Program-made: the position numbers and the translations under genes | The notes under the pieces: model-generated | Databases searched by the model: none | Seen by the model: only the letters and a program-made list of their open reading frames with translations | Told to the model about the DNA's origin: nothing | DNA from: Candidatus Defluviibacterium haderslevense | GTDB taxonomy: Bacteria; Bacteroidota; Bacteroidia; Chitinophagales; Saprospiraceae | DNA: 64,000 nt | NCBI GenBank assembly: GCA_016712225.1 | Contig: JADJRL010000003.1 | Location: 4,911,501-4,975,500, forward strand | Reading direction: 5' to 3' | In this document: positions 1 through 8,826 of the stretch, piece after piece | Position numbering within the stretch: the stretch's first letter is position 1 | How the letters are laid out: each line of letters begins with the position of its first letter

Positions 1-753
1 TATGAATATAAGTTTGTAAATGGGGATCAGTTTTATGAAGCAGAATTTATTCCAATCGCTTCCAGAGTAGGTTATGACTTCAATGACAATCGTTGGATTT
101 ATGTAGATTCAACTTCTTCAGATACCAGTTTTATTGGGGCTATTCGCTTTGGTGAAAATGCTCCGGAAGGAAAAAAAATGATACGCCTGCTAGTTGATAT
201 GAAAAATGAAGGCAGTTCGCCTGAAGGTGTTTTTGTAAATGCTAATTTACCTAACTGGAATGAAAATCAATCCAGTTTATATCGGTTTATCGACAACATC
301 TATGAAGCAATATTTTTTGTGGATGCAGGCCTATTTGAATATCAATTTGTAAATGGAAGAATCAGTCCTAAAATTGAAGTTGTGCCCAATGATTGCGCCG
401 TTAATCATTACAGAACCATAAATATTGTATCCGACACAGTCCTCTCAGGAGTTTGCTTTTCTTCATGTGCAGCTTGTAACACAACATCTACCGATCACAT
501 GAGCACTAACTTTGAAGAGATGAAAATATCACCAAATCCTGCGAAAGATATAATACACTGTACCTTCATCAACCATTCTGCAGGAACTGTTGAATTATTA
601 AATCCTGTAGGCCAAAGTATCACAACATACAAGTCAAATGGATTAAATCCATTAAATATAGATGCCTCCTCTTTAAAATCAGGCATATATTTCATTCGAT
701 ATAAAAATGAAAAAAATAAGGTTTACCAAATTAAAAAAGTAACACTACTATAA
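1..753 (+). CDS. T9SS-exported protein with carbohydrate-binding-like repeats (5' partial)
   Basis: The frame is open from base 1, so the gene begins before the window. The visible part contains two related segments, YEYKFVNG near its start and FEYQFVNG at about 348. The second lies in a beta-sandwich-like unit with a LPNWNENQ turn and ends in a Cys-rich VCFSSCAAC stretch. Repeats of this type resemble starch-binding or CBM48-like modules of secreted Bacteroidota proteins. The last ~75 residues (SPNPAKD ... GIYFIRYKN ... VTLL) form a T9SS type A sorting domain, so the product is predicted to be exported. The CotH-like gene starts one base after the stop, so the two are probably cotranscribed. 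The enzyme activity, if any, lies outside the window. Confidence 0.75.
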   Translation, partial: YEYKFVNGDQFYEAEFIPIASRVGYDFNDNRWIYVDSTSSDTSFIGAIRFGENAPEGKKMIRLLVDMKNEGSSPEGVFVNANLPNWNENQSSLYRFIDNIYEAIFFVDAGLFEYQFVNGRISPKIEVVPNDCAVNHYRTINIVSDTVLSGVCFSSCAACNTTSTDHMSTNFEEMKISPNPAKDIIHCTFINHSAGTVELLNPVGQSITTYKSNGLNPLNIDASSLKSGIYFIRYKNEKNKVYQIKKVTLL

Positions 754-754
754 A

Positions 755-2572
755 ATGAAAATGAAATCTAATTACCTTTTTGTTGCTATCTTTCTGTATA
801 TTTCAAACATTGGTGCTCAACAATCTTTCTATGAACTCAATCAAATACAAACGATTGAAATCACATTTGCAGAATCAAATTGGGATCAAATTTTAGATAG
901 CCTAAAAGCAACTACAGAAGGGTATTTTTCAGCAAGCAAGGTTGTTATTAATGGAACGTCATTCTTGAATGTCGGTGTTAAGTATAAAGGTAATAGTTCT
1001 TATGATGCCACTTCACCAAAAAATCCCTTGCACATTTCATTGGATAAATTCCAGGATCAGAATTATCAAAATATTAAAGACATTAAATTGAGTAATTGCT
1101 ATGATGATCCTTCCATGATTCGCGAAGTGTTGAGTTATCAAATACTGAAAGATTATATGGAATGTCCTCAAGCGAATTTCGCAAAAGTATATGTCAATGG
1201 AACATACATGGGCCTTTATTCTAATGTAGAAGATATCAGCAAATCATTTTGCGCTGATCGTTTTTTTTCAAAAAAAGGAAATACGTTCTTTAAATGTAGT
1301 CCCGTAGTTAAACCTGGACCAAATACAAAAAGTAATCTCAAATATATTTCCTCTGATAGTACAGCTTATTACAACTTCTATGAATTGAAATCAAATTCCG
1401 GATGGAGTGACTTGATTTCCTTAGCCAATACTCTTTCTAACAATCCAACTTCAGCACCAAATGAACTTGATATGGATCGCATAATATGGATGCTGGCTTA
1501 CAACAATTTATTGGTTAATCTGGATAGTTATTCAGGTGCATTTTGTCAAAACTATTATTTGTATAAAGATAATACAGGTTTGTTCAACCCCATCATTTGG
1601 GACTTGAATCTTTCCTTCGGGGGACTCCCTTTTGCGGGGAGTTCGAACAGCAGCTTAGGTAGCCTTAGCAAAGAACAAATGCAACAACTGCCCATTGCAT
1701 TGCATGCCAATGATCCATATTGGCCATTGATTAATATCATTATGAAAAACACTACATTCAAAAAAATGTATGTTGCACATTTGAAAACGATCCACGATGA
1801 AGTATTTCAAAATGACCAATACCTCTCATTAGCTCATTACTTACAATTACTTATCAAAGACGCTGCAAAACAAGACACCAATAAATTCTTTTCCTATACC
1901 GCTTTTCAATATGGATTAAATGAAGATCAATCTGTTGGTAATTATATAGTCCCTGGAATTCAAAATTTGATCAATGGCCGCAAAACTTATTTATCATCAA
2001 CCGCTGAATTCAACTATCTGCAACCCATTATTTCAACACCCAGACTCATATATTCAACTTCAGATAGCATGTGTGTGATTACCGTAAATTCAGAACAATC
2101 ACAATCCGTTTTTTTGGGATTTAGATTCAACTATGCAACACGTTCTACTCTGCTTCCCATGTATGATGATGGGTTGCATGGTGATGGATTAGCCAATGAT
2201 CATATTTATGGATTATCTATTAAATCTGACCCTGTAAATAGTCAATTCTATGTTTATGCTGAGAATACCAATGCCGGTAGTTTTTCACCGACACGTGCTG
2301 CTTTCAAATATTACACCATAAATGAACTCAACACAACCCATACTGTTAAGCAAACTCATTCTATAGTTTTTAATAATCCTTTTTCAAATAAATTGAGCAT
2401 CCATTCAAAACTGGATCAACCATCAGACCTTATCATCTATAATGAAATGGGCATTATGATGTTTCAATCTCGTTTTTCTGATGTGATCTCGATCAATACC
2501 CAAAATTGGAAGTCCGGCATTTATTTTATTAAGCTTGATCAAGAAATAACAAAAGGCATTTTGACGCGCTAG
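755..2572 (+). CDS. CotH kinase-like protein with T9SS sorting domain
   Basis: 605 residues with a signal peptide ending near IGAQ. Residues ~60-380 resemble the CotH family: VKYKGNSS, NIKDIKLSN, the AKVYVNGTYMGLYSNVED block, and a later IIWDLNLSFGG motif matching the kinase-like metal-binding region. CotH proteins are atypical protein kinases first known from spore coats; in Bacteroidota they are usually secreted. A beta-rich segment follows, then a C-terminal T9SS type A sorting domain (NNPFSNKLSI ... SGIYFIKLDQ). The gene starts one base after the upstream exported protein. The substrate cannot be told from sequence. Family assignment is firm, activity is inferred. Confidence 0.82.
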   Translation: MKMKSNYLFVAIFLYISNIGAQQSFYELNQIQTIEITFAESNWDQILDSLKATTEGYFSASKVVINGTSFLNVGVKYKGNSSYDATSPKNPLHISLDKFQDQNYQNIKDIKLSNCYDDPSMIREVLSYQILKDYMECPQANFAKVYVNGTYMGLYSNVEDISKSFCADRFFSKKGNTFFKCSPVVKPGPNTKSNLKYISSDSTAYYNFYELKSNSGWSDLISLANTLSNNPTSAPNELDMDRIIWMLAYNNLLVNLDSYSGAFCQNYYLYKDNTGLFNPIIWDLNLSFGGLPFAGSSNSSLGSLSKEQMQQLPIALHANDPYWPLINIIMKNTTFKKMYVAHLKTIHDEVFQNDQYLSLAHYLQLLIKDAAKQDTNKFFSYTAFQYGLNEDQSVGNYIVPGIQNLINGRKTYLSSTAEFNYLQPIISTPRLIYSTSDSMCVITVNSEQSQSVFLGFRFNYATRSTLLPMYDDGLHGDGLANDHIYGLSIKSDPVNSQFYVYAENTNAGSFSPTRAAFKYYTINELNTTHTVKQTHSIVFNNPFSNKLSIHSKLDQPSDLIIYNEMGIMMFQSRFSDVISINTQNWKSGIYFIKLDQEITKGILTR

Positions 2573-2998
2573 AATTTAAAATAAAAATAGCGATACATTT
2601 TTAATAAATTTTGATTTCACGATCATTCAACATTTAAGTTTTAATTCAAAAGTTCTAGAATGCCAAAACTAATTAATTCTATGATAGCATAAGAATCATA
2701 ATTGAATGATAATTTTGCAAAACACTCATTCTGATGATTAAATTTGAAACGAATTAGGCAAGTCAATCTCTTACGTTTTTAATTCTTCAAAACTCAATAT
2801 AACATTCAAATATCCGCTTACCCTAAGCCATATTTTATCTAATGCTCTGGAATTTATACCAAACCCCCTAAAATTAAATGAATCATTCTGAGAGGAATGA
2901 TGAATATCAATTCAATGCATGATGATCGTCAGCTATTTATCTATAAATGAAACTCATATTTGAGCCGAATTGATATTGTTAATTATTAAAATAAATTT
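2573..2998. other. Intergenic region, no gene seen
   Basis: 426 AT-rich bases between the CotH-like gene and the redox operon. No convincing ORF, RNA or repeat. A TAATTTTG box at 2710-2717 matches the Bacteroidota -7 consensus TAnnTTTG but has no TTG at the expected distance and lies almost 300 bases from the next start. A near match, CATATTTG, lies about 40 bases before the gene at 2999. Confidence 0.4.
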
Positions 2999-4348
2999 AT
3001 GAAACTGTTACAATCAAGATATTTTTGGGTAATTACTTCGTTCATCTTATTATTCGGTTATTGGCAGAGTTGCACAAAAGATGATCAAATTCTTGATCTT
3101 CCGACATCTTTAACAGGGAAGGAACTAATCTCCAAACTGACCACCACGGCACCTACGATTGATGGAGTTGTTGATGACGTTTGGAAGAATGCTGCAAAGT
3201 TGGATTTTGCTGCTACTGTACCTGATCCAGGAAATAATTTGTTCAGTGGATACATCAATGAAACCTATAAAGGAACACTTCGTTCTATGTATGACAATGA
3301 TTATATCTATTTTTTAGCTGAAATCGTGGATGCTGAAAAAAATGTAAAATCTGCTCCTTGGTATTTTAACCCAACAACCAGTCGTTGGGCACAAGAGCCT
3401 ACAGCAAGAACTTATAATTCAAGTGGTGTATTAACCCGTGAAGGTTGGGGCGAAGATAAATTGGCATTCTTATGGAATATCGACAACTCGACAGCCAAAT
3501 TCAATAGCTTAACCTGCTATGCTAGTTGCCATGTGTTTACACCTTATGTCGATTATTCTGTGAGTCCGGCTGTTCCTAAATCCAATGCAAGCAGCGGCAA
3601 TCACTACACCAATGGTGTTAACGAAAAAATTGACCAATGGTGGTTGCACCCAAATAGAGGATTTCTATTCAATAATATGGATGATAACTACCAAGATTGG
3701 GCAGGCGGTCCGAGTGTAACCAACTTAGTTGGTGGTTCTGGTAATGGACGCCATTTTGATGATTTAGTAGTGTCAGGAGCGTCTACAACTTGGCCTTTTA
3801 CACCGAGTTATACTGCTGATGCGACCCAAGGCTCATTTAATAATCGCCAAAACCTAAAACTAGATGACACTGGTGCTGTAGTAACTGTTCCAGCATGGGT
3901 TATACCTAATGAAAATAATTATGAATTTATTCAAGGAACAGATACTTTAGCTGGCGGCAAAGCGGTCAAAATAACTAAAGTAGGTCTCAATGGTGTATTA
4001 ACTTATAATGGTGGCACCATAGATCCAAATGTTGGTACAGATTATCAACGTGTTGGCGATCCAGTTAGTGGTGGCATTGGTTCTAAAAGTATTCCTGGAG
4101 CCATAGTAACTCCAGTCTTAAAAGGACGTGCGGACATCAATTGCTTTTCAAACTACACAGGTTCAGGTTGGGTATACGAGTTCAAACGATTACTCAAGAC
4201 CTCAGATAAACTTAAACAAGATATAGATTTTACAAAAGATAAAGTAGGAGATCAGTTAGCTGACCAACCATTTGGAGTTGCGGTGTTCAACAAATCAAAT
4301 TATCAACATGCTATCAAACCTAATTTGCTTTTGAAATTTCAAAAATAA
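2999..4348 (+). CDS. Ethylbenzene dehydrogenase-like haem-binding lipoprotein
   Basis: 449 residues. The N-terminus is a lipoprotein signal (hydrophobic stretch ending in LFGYWQSC), so the mature protein is predicted to be membrane-anchored through Cys25. The next part (TTAPTIDGVVDDVWKNA ...) is typical of the CBM9-like, haem-binding domain family related to the gamma subunits of ethylbenzene dehydrogenase and DMSO-reductase-type enzymes. A TCYASCHVF segment provides a CX3CH haem-attachment-like motif. It is the first gene of a run of eight same-strand genes for cytochromes and Fe-S proteins. Inferred role: periplasmic or outer-membrane electron carrier; the haem type (b or c) is not certain. 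Confidence 0.75.
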   Translation: MKLLQSRYFWVITSFILLFGYWQSCTKDDQILDLPTSLTGKELISKLTTTAPTIDGVVDDVWKNAAKLDFAATVPDPGNNLFSGYINETYKGTLRSMYDNDYIYFLAEIVDAEKNVKSAPWYFNPTTSRWAQEPTARTYNSSGVLTREGWGEDKLAFLWNIDNSTAKFNSLTCYASCHVFTPYVDYSVSPAVPKSNASSGNHYTNGVNEKIDQWWLHPNRGFLFNNMDDNYQDWAGGPSVTNLVGGSGNGRHFDDLVVSGASTTWPFTPSYTADATQGSFNNRQNLKLDDTGAVVTVPAWVIPNENNYEFIQGTDTLAGGKAVKITKVGLNGVLTYNGGTIDPNVGTDYQRVGDPVSGGIGSKSIPGAIVTPVLKGRADINCFSNYTGSGWVYEFKRLLKTSDKLKQDIDFTKDKVGDQLADQPFGVAVFNKSNYQHAIKPNLLLKFQK

Positions 4349-4385
4349 CCCTGGAAACTTTTTTCTAATCATTAAACATATAATC

Positions 4386-4778
4386 ATGTTACCAAAGAAA
4401 AAATTATTGGGTTTCTTAATATGCCTCGGGATTTTGTTGACTATAAGTTGCTATAAAGACAAAACCGTTTATTTTGATACCGGAGCCGAGATAACCAGAT
4501 CTGTAAGTTTTACTAATGATATTATTCCTATATTTAATACAAGCTGCAATGTCAGTGGTTGTCATAATTCTGGTGGACAAAAACCAAATCTAACTGAGTC
4601 CCGAGCATTTTCATCGCTTACTGATGGAAATTATTTAAATCCATCTTCTCCTGAAAATAGTGTTATCTATTTATGGATGTCTGGTAAAAAGTCAACTCCA
4701 ATGCCAGTAGGTGGAATAAATAAAGATTACAATGCACTTATCCTTGCTTGGATAAAACAAGGAACGTTAAACAATTAA
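4386..4778 (+). CDS. Small cytochrome c-like lipoprotein with CX4CH motif
   Basis: 130 residues with a lipoprotein signal (LLGFLICLGILLTISC, lipobox Cys22). The mature part has DIIPIFNTSCNVSGCHNSGG, where the haem-attachment motif is CX4CH rather than CXXCH, and a downstream Met in the MPVGG segment that could be the distal ligand. Such CX4CH domains recur in Bacteroidota lipoproteins annotated as planctomycete-type or c-type cytochrome domains. It lies 37 bases after the haem lipoprotein gene and overlaps a spurious upstream extension of the DUF5777 gene. Likely an electron carrier in the same module; covalent haem binding is inferred. Confidence 0.7.
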   Translation: MLPKKKLLGFLICLGILLTISCYKDKTVYFDTGAEITRSVSFTNDIIPIFNTSCNVSGCHNSGGQKPNLTESRAFSSLTDGNYLNPSSPENSVIYLWMSGKKSTPMPVGGINKDYNALILAWIKQGTLNN

Positions 4779-4789
4779 ACAAAAATAAT

Positions 4790-5698
4790 ATGAAAAATTT
4801 CAATATAATATTTAGCTCCTCTTTTCTGAACACATTAATGACTCTGATTTTCATGTTGATTGGATTCAATATGAATGCACAAGAAATGACAGAAGAATCC
4901 AATATAGTAAAAGTAAAGCCTGTTAAAAATACTTTCGAGGGTGTATGGCTAATGGATAATCAAACAGTAATGGTTCCTGTAAAAGGTACGTTCGAATTTG
5001 ACATTCAACACCGATTTGGAACTGTGAACAATGGCTCGAAAGATCTTTTTGGATTATTTGCCCCTTCGAATATTAGATTAGGTCTAGCTTATGCTTTGAT
5101 CAATAATCTATTCATTGGTGCGGGATTAACCAAAGAAAGAATGCAAGTAGATTTAAACGCCAAATATGCTTTACTAAAACAAAACACAAATAATCATATT
5201 CCGGTCAGTGTTAGCTATTATGGTAATGGAGTTATTGACACAAGGGGAAAAAGTAATTTCAGATATGCCGTTCACCGTTTTTCTTATTTCAATCAATTGA
5301 TCGTTGCAAGAAAATTTACAGATCAATTTTCCGCTCAAGTGGCACCAAGTTTTTCTTGGTTTAATAATACGGAAGCTTATGTGGACAGCAAAGGTGACAT
5401 TCAAAGAAAAATGAACAATGGACATTGGGCAATCTCTACTTTAGGAAGATACAAACTGTCTGAAAAATTCTCAATTATTGTTGGATATGATCAACCATTA
5501 ACTCAACATACAACCAATAATCCGAATCCAAATATTTGTTTTGGCTTTGAGACCACAACAAGTGCACATGCCTTTCAAGTATTTGCAGGTAACTATTCCG
5601 GCATAGTTCCTCAAAGCAATAATCTATTTAATCATAATGATTATATGGAAGGTCAATTTTTAATTGGATTCAATATTACCAGATTGTGGAATTTTTAA
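4790..5698 (+). CDS. DUF5777 family beta-barrel protein
   Basis: 302 residues from the ATG at 4790. That start is preferred over 4748 because it follows the previous stop and gives a clean signal peptide ending near FNMNAQ. The body alternates hydrophobic and polar residues as in outer-membrane beta-barrels and contains hallmarks of the DUF5777 family: VPVKGTFEFDIQHRFGTV, LFGLFAPSNIRLGLAYAL, and GIVPQSNN near the C-terminus. The last residues (FNITRLWNF) end in Phe, as expected of an outer-membrane protein. DUF5777 genes often sit beside cytochrome or haem lipoproteins, as here. Function unknown; it could be a pore for electron carriers or ions, which is inference. Confidence 0.8.
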   Translation: MKNFNIIFSSSFLNTLMTLIFMLIGFNMNAQEMTEESNIVKVKPVKNTFEGVWLMDNQTVMVPVKGTFEFDIQHRFGTVNNGSKDLFGLFAPSNIRLGLAYALINNLFIGAGLTKERMQVDLNAKYALLKQNTNNHIPVSVSYYGNGVIDTRGKSNFRYAVHRFSYFNQLIVARKFTDQFSAQVAPSFSWFNNTEAYVDSKGDIQRKMNNGHWAISTLGRYKLSEKFSIIVGYDQPLTQHTTNNPNPNICFGFETTTSAHAFQVFAGNYSGIVPQSNNLFNHNDYMEGQFLIGFNITRLWNF

Positions 5699-5745
5699 TA
5701 TGTTTCAAATAAAATTTTTCAAATCATTCATATAAACAATTTAAA

Positions 5746-6153
5746 ATGAAAAAATTACTTGTTATTTCCATTCTAGCATTTAGCATGATTAGCATAAGCT
5801 TTACTTTTCTCAGCAAGCAAGGGGATAAGCCATGGGAGGTGCCCGCCAATTATGTTAAAATGAAAAATCCTGTAGCTTCGAACCCTACATCCATCGAAGA
5901 AGGCAAAACCTTATACAATAAACATTGCAAATCATGTCATGGTGGTAAAGGTTTGGGCGATGGTTCAAAAGCTGCACAACTTAAAACAGATCCAGGTGAT
6001 TTTTCTGTAGCAAGTTTTCAGTCTCAATCTGATGGCGCATTGTTTTACAAAACATCTGAAGGCAGAGATGACATGCCAAGTTTCAAAAAGAAAATTCCAG
6101 ATGCAGACGAACGTTGGAGTATTATTAATTTCATAAGAACATTGAAAAAATAA
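5746..6153 (+). CDS. Monohaem cytochrome c
   Basis: 135 residues with an N-terminal hydrophobic signal or anchor (LLVISILAFSMISISFTFL). Residues ~48-135 form a class I cytochrome c: EEGKTLYNKHCKSCHGGKGLGDG supplies the CXXCH haem site, DDMPSFKKKIPD supplies the probable axial Met, and the C-terminal helix is ERWSIINFIRTLKK. It is the only canonical CXXCH protein in the operon and probably takes electrons from the NrfD/Fe-S membrane module encoded downstream. A long-stem hairpin followed by a T run lies just after the stop. Confidence 0.88.
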   Translation: MKKLLVISILAFSMISISFTFLSKQGDKPWEVPANYVKMKNPVASNPTSIEEGKTLYNKHCKSCHGGKGLGDGSKAAQLKTDPGDFSVASFQSQSDGALFYKTSEGRDDMPSFKKKIPDADERWSIINFIRTLKK

Positions 6154-6164
6154 TACCATGAACT

Positions 6165-6232
6165 GACAAAATAACTTTGATGAATACTATTCCACAACAG
6201 GAAATATTAAGGTTATTTTGTCTATTTTTTTG
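6165..6232 (+). terminator. Hairpin with T run after the cytochrome c gene
   Basis: An 11-base perfect stem (GACAAAATAAC at 6165-6175, GTTATTTTGTC at 6212-6222) encloses a 36-base loop and is followed by TATTTTTTT. The position directly after the cytochrome stop suggests a terminator or a partial transcript processing site inside the redox operon. The large loop makes it weaker than a standard intrinsic terminator. Confidence 0.5.
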
Positions 6233-6298
6233 TCATTTATCCACTCATTTCAATCAAGATATGTTGTGCAGCCATTGTATACATTCAACTAAACGATA

Positions 6299-6544
6299 AT
6301 GGAAACTAAATCAAATATACTTTCTCGTAAAAAATTCATTTTGTGGGGCACAGCCTTCATTGCAGGAATATCTGCATTTAAGTTTTTTCCAAAAACTAAA
6401 AAGCCGGAGAATGTGATGTGCAATGACTCCGTAAAAATGCTAACCCAAGATGGTAGATTAGTCGTTATTAAAAAAAGCGATATAAACACTCCTAGTCAAA
6501 AAATATCCAATGAAGAATTACAACATTGGGTTAATAATAAATAG
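6299..6544 (+). CDS. Small Tat-like or membrane-anchored protein, partial paralogue of next gene
   Basis: 81 residues: SRKKF followed by a hydrophobic stretch (ILWGTAFIAGISAF) resembling a Tat-type signal or anchor with RK instead of RR, then a short soluble part. VKMLTQDGRLVVIKKSDI aligns with VKLLSVTGEIIEIDKAYL of the following Fe-S protein, and both lie just after the signal, so the small gene looks like a copy of that segment without Fe-S domains. The gap to the next gene is 18 bases, so cotranscription is likely. No known family recognised. Confidence 0.65.
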   Translation: METKSNILSRKKFILWGTAFIAGISAFKFFPKTKKPENVMCNDSVKMLTQDGRLVVIKKSDINTPSQKISNEELQHWVNNK

Positions 6545-6562
6545 ACCAATAAAAAAAACAAA

Positions 6563-7495
6563 ATGGAAAATAATCATTCTTCCAGAAGGGAATTCTTAAC
6601 ATCAGGATTGTTGACATTAGCTTTAGCTACAGCTTGTGACACAAAAGATAATCCATTTACTCCTGAAGGCGATGTGGAATTAACCGGCGAAAAAGTCAAA
6701 CTCCTCTCTGTAACCGGAGAGATCATTGAAATCGATAAAGCTTATTTAAAACCTGTACCTGACCTTCCTACTTTAAGCAATCATGAAGAAAGACAAGGCA
6801 TTGCAGGAAAGAAATTTGTAATGGTTATTGATTTATCCCGATGTAAAAATTTAAAAAAATGTCAGGAAGCATGCAATCATATGCATTTTGTGAACCCGGG
6901 ACAGAGCTGGATCAAAGTTCACTCCATGCAAGACGCTGAGCTGTCTTCCCCTTATTGGCAACCAACCACATGCATGCATTGTGATGAACCACCATGCGTT
7001 AAAGTATGTCCGGTAGACGCCACTTTTAAACGACAAGATGGTATTGTTTCCATAGATAGTGATCGGTGTATCGGATGTCGGTTTTGTATGGCTGCATGTC
7101 CATATTCCACCAGAGTATTCAATTGGGATGCACCTGAGATGCCTGTTGAGGTTGCGCAAAAACACTACTCATGTGAGACGAGTGTACCTCAAAAAAAAGG
7201 TACTGTAGGTAAATGTGATTTCTGCCCGGATATGGTTAGGAAAGGCGAATTACCACATTGTGTATCAGCATGTCCTAATGGTGTATTTATGTTTGGTGAT
7301 ATCCATGAAGATTCTGTAACCAATGGCGCTGAAACATTTCGCTTTAGTGAATTAATAAAAGATAAAGCAGGATATCGCCTTATGGAAGATCTAGGCACAA
7401 AACCAAGTGTATATTATTTACCTCCGGTCAATAGAAATTTCCCTTACGAATCCGGACTTGAAAATGCGAACCCTGATGACGCCCATAACCATTAA
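6563..7495 (+). CDS. Tat-exported 4Fe-4S ferredoxin-type electron transfer subunit
   Basis: 310 residues. SSRREFLTSGLLTLALATAC is a Tat signal with a lipobox Cys, so export as a folded, possibly lipid-anchored protein is predicted. The body matches the DmsB/NrfC/HybA family: CX2CX4CX3C (CMHCDEPPCVKVCP), CX2CX2CX3C (CIGCRFCMAACP) and CX2CX12CX3C (CDFC...CVSACP). The first cluster motif reads CKNLKKCQEAC, with Leu where the second Cys normally sits, so that site has three Cys ligands. The NrfD-like gene follows 11 bases later. Together they form a quinol-linked membrane module. No molybdopterin subunit is adjacent. Confidence 0.88.
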   Translation: MENNHSSRREFLTSGLLTLALATACDTKDNPFTPEGDVELTGEKVKLLSVTGEIIEIDKAYLKPVPDLPTLSNHEERQGIAGKKFVMVIDLSRCKNLKKCQEACNHMHFVNPGQSWIKVHSMQDAELSSPYWQPTTCMHCDEPPCVKVCPVDATFKRQDGIVSIDSDRCIGCRFCMAACPYSTRVFNWDAPEMPVEVAQKHYSCETSVPQKKGTVGKCDFCPDMVRKGELPHCVSACPNGVFMFGDIHEDSVTNGAETFRFSELIKDKAGYRLMEDLGTKPSVYYLPPVNRNFPYESGLENANPDDAHNH

Positions 7496-7506
7496 ATATT
7501 AAGATC

Positions 7507-8826
7507 GTGAAAAATACTAACGTTTTAACCAGCGAACAAATAACCCAAGATCTATTACCGCAAAAATTTGGCAAAAGTGGAATGATTTGGACCGGTATAC
7601 TTATAGTCATTTGTTTAGTTGGCGCCTATGCCTATTTCCTTCAATTAAGAGATGGTCTTCAGGTAACCAACATGCGCGATTATGTATCCTGGGGTATTTA
7701 TATTTCTAATTTTGTTTTTTTTGTAGCCATAAGTTTAGTGGGATCACTAATAACTGCAATCTTCCGTTTAGCCAATGTCAAATGGGCAACACCGCTTACA
7801 AGAATTGCTGAGATCATAGCAGTTTCAGCTATAGTGTTCGCTTCATTAATAATTATCGTGGATATGGGGCGCCCTGAACGAGTATTGAATTTATTTCTAC
7901 ATGGCCGAATTCAATCCCCAATTATGTGGGACGTTATAGTCATCAGTACTTATTTTGTCATTAGTTTATTATTGCTTTATTTTCCATTGTTACCGGATCT
8001 CAAAATACTTATAAAATTCAAAGAAAAATCAGGTAATGCACTTCATAAATTGTACAAATTTCAAGGTTCATTCTGGAAAGGATCTTCAGAGCAATTCAAA
8101 ATTAGTGAAAAAGCCATCACGATACTTTGTATTGCAATAATCCCTGTGGCTTTTAGTATCCATACCGTAACCTCTTGGCTTTTTGCAACAACTTATAGAC
8201 CCGGATGGGACAGCACCAATTTTGGTGCCTATTTTATCTCGGGTGCCTTTCTAGTAGGTTCAGGGGGTGTTGTAGTAGCTATGTATGTTTTTAGAAAATT
8301 CTATCATCTTGAAAAATATATTCAAGAAATGCACTTTGATAAAATGGGTAGAATAGTCGTTATGTTAGCCCTACTCTACCTTTATTTTAATATTAATGAA
8401 TACATGGTTCCGGCTTTCAAAATGAAAAAATCAGAAGAAGCACATATCATTGGATTGTTATCAGGTGAATTCTCAATGATGTTTTGGTTTGCTATAATAG
8501 TCGGAATGATTATTCCTATAATTGTTTTATTATTTAAGCGTGGGAGAAAACCTTTACCCATGTTTGTGGTAGGCATTATGATTGTAGTAGGTGCATGGTT
8601 CAAAAGATATTTGATCGTAACACCAACATTATTACATCCATTTTTACCGATACAAGATGTACCTGCAAGTTATCATCATTATTACCCTAGTTGGCAGGAA
8701 TGGGCCATAGCCATGGGCTCCCTATCAGGTGCTCTTTTAGTGATTACATTCTTTGCACGCATCTACCCTATTATTCCTATTCAAGAAACGATAACTGAAC
8801 AAAATGAAAAACATGAAAACGAATAA
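7507..8826 (+). CDS. nrfD: NrfD/PsrC-like integral membrane quinone-interacting subunit
   Basis: 439 residues starting with GTG. At least nine hydrophobic helices are visible, with NrfD-family features: the MRDYVSWGIYISNFVFFVAIS helix, VDMGRPERVLNLFLHGRIQSPIMWDV, and IHTVTSWLFATTYRPGWDSTNFGAYF. NrfD-like proteins exchange electrons between menaquinol and an Fe-S partner; here the partner is the Tat Fe-S protein just upstream. The C-terminal end overlaps the next gene by 14-23 bases, so coupling is tight. The symbol denotes the family only; there is no NrfA nearby. Confidence 0.85.
   Translation: MKNTNVLTSEQITQDLLPQKFGKSGMIWTGILIVICLVGAYAYFLQLRDGLQVTNMRDYVSWGIYISNFVFFVAISLVGSLITAIFRLANVKWATPLTRIAEIIAVSAIVFASLIIIVDMGRPERVLNLFLHGRIQSPIMWDVIVISTYFVISLLLLYFPLLPDLKILIKFKEKSGNALHKLYKFQGSFWKGSSEQFKISEKAITILCIAIIPVAFSIHTVTSWLFATTYRPGWDSTNFGAYFISGAFLVGSGGVVVAMYVFRKFYHLEKYIQEMHFDKMGRIVVMLALLYLYFNINEYMVPAFKMKKSEEAHIIGLLSGEFSMMFWFAIIVGMIIPIIVLLFKRGRKPLPMFVVGIMIVVGAWFKRYLIVTPTLLHPFLPIQDVPASYHHYYPSWQEWAIAMGSLSGALLVITFFARIYPIIPIQETITEQNEKHENE

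Noticed and set aside
2710..2717. TAATTTTG as promoter of the redox operon
   Set aside because: Nearly 300 bases from the first gene and without a matching TTG element.
4748..4789. Upstream extension of the DUF5777 gene
   Set aside because: It overlaps the previous gene in another frame and hides the signal peptide; ATG at 4790 is better.
7507..8826. Calling the redox operon alternative complex III or formate-dependent nitrite reductase
   Set aside because: Alternative complex III needs a multihaem ActA and a long ActB; nitrite reductase needs NrfA. None is present.
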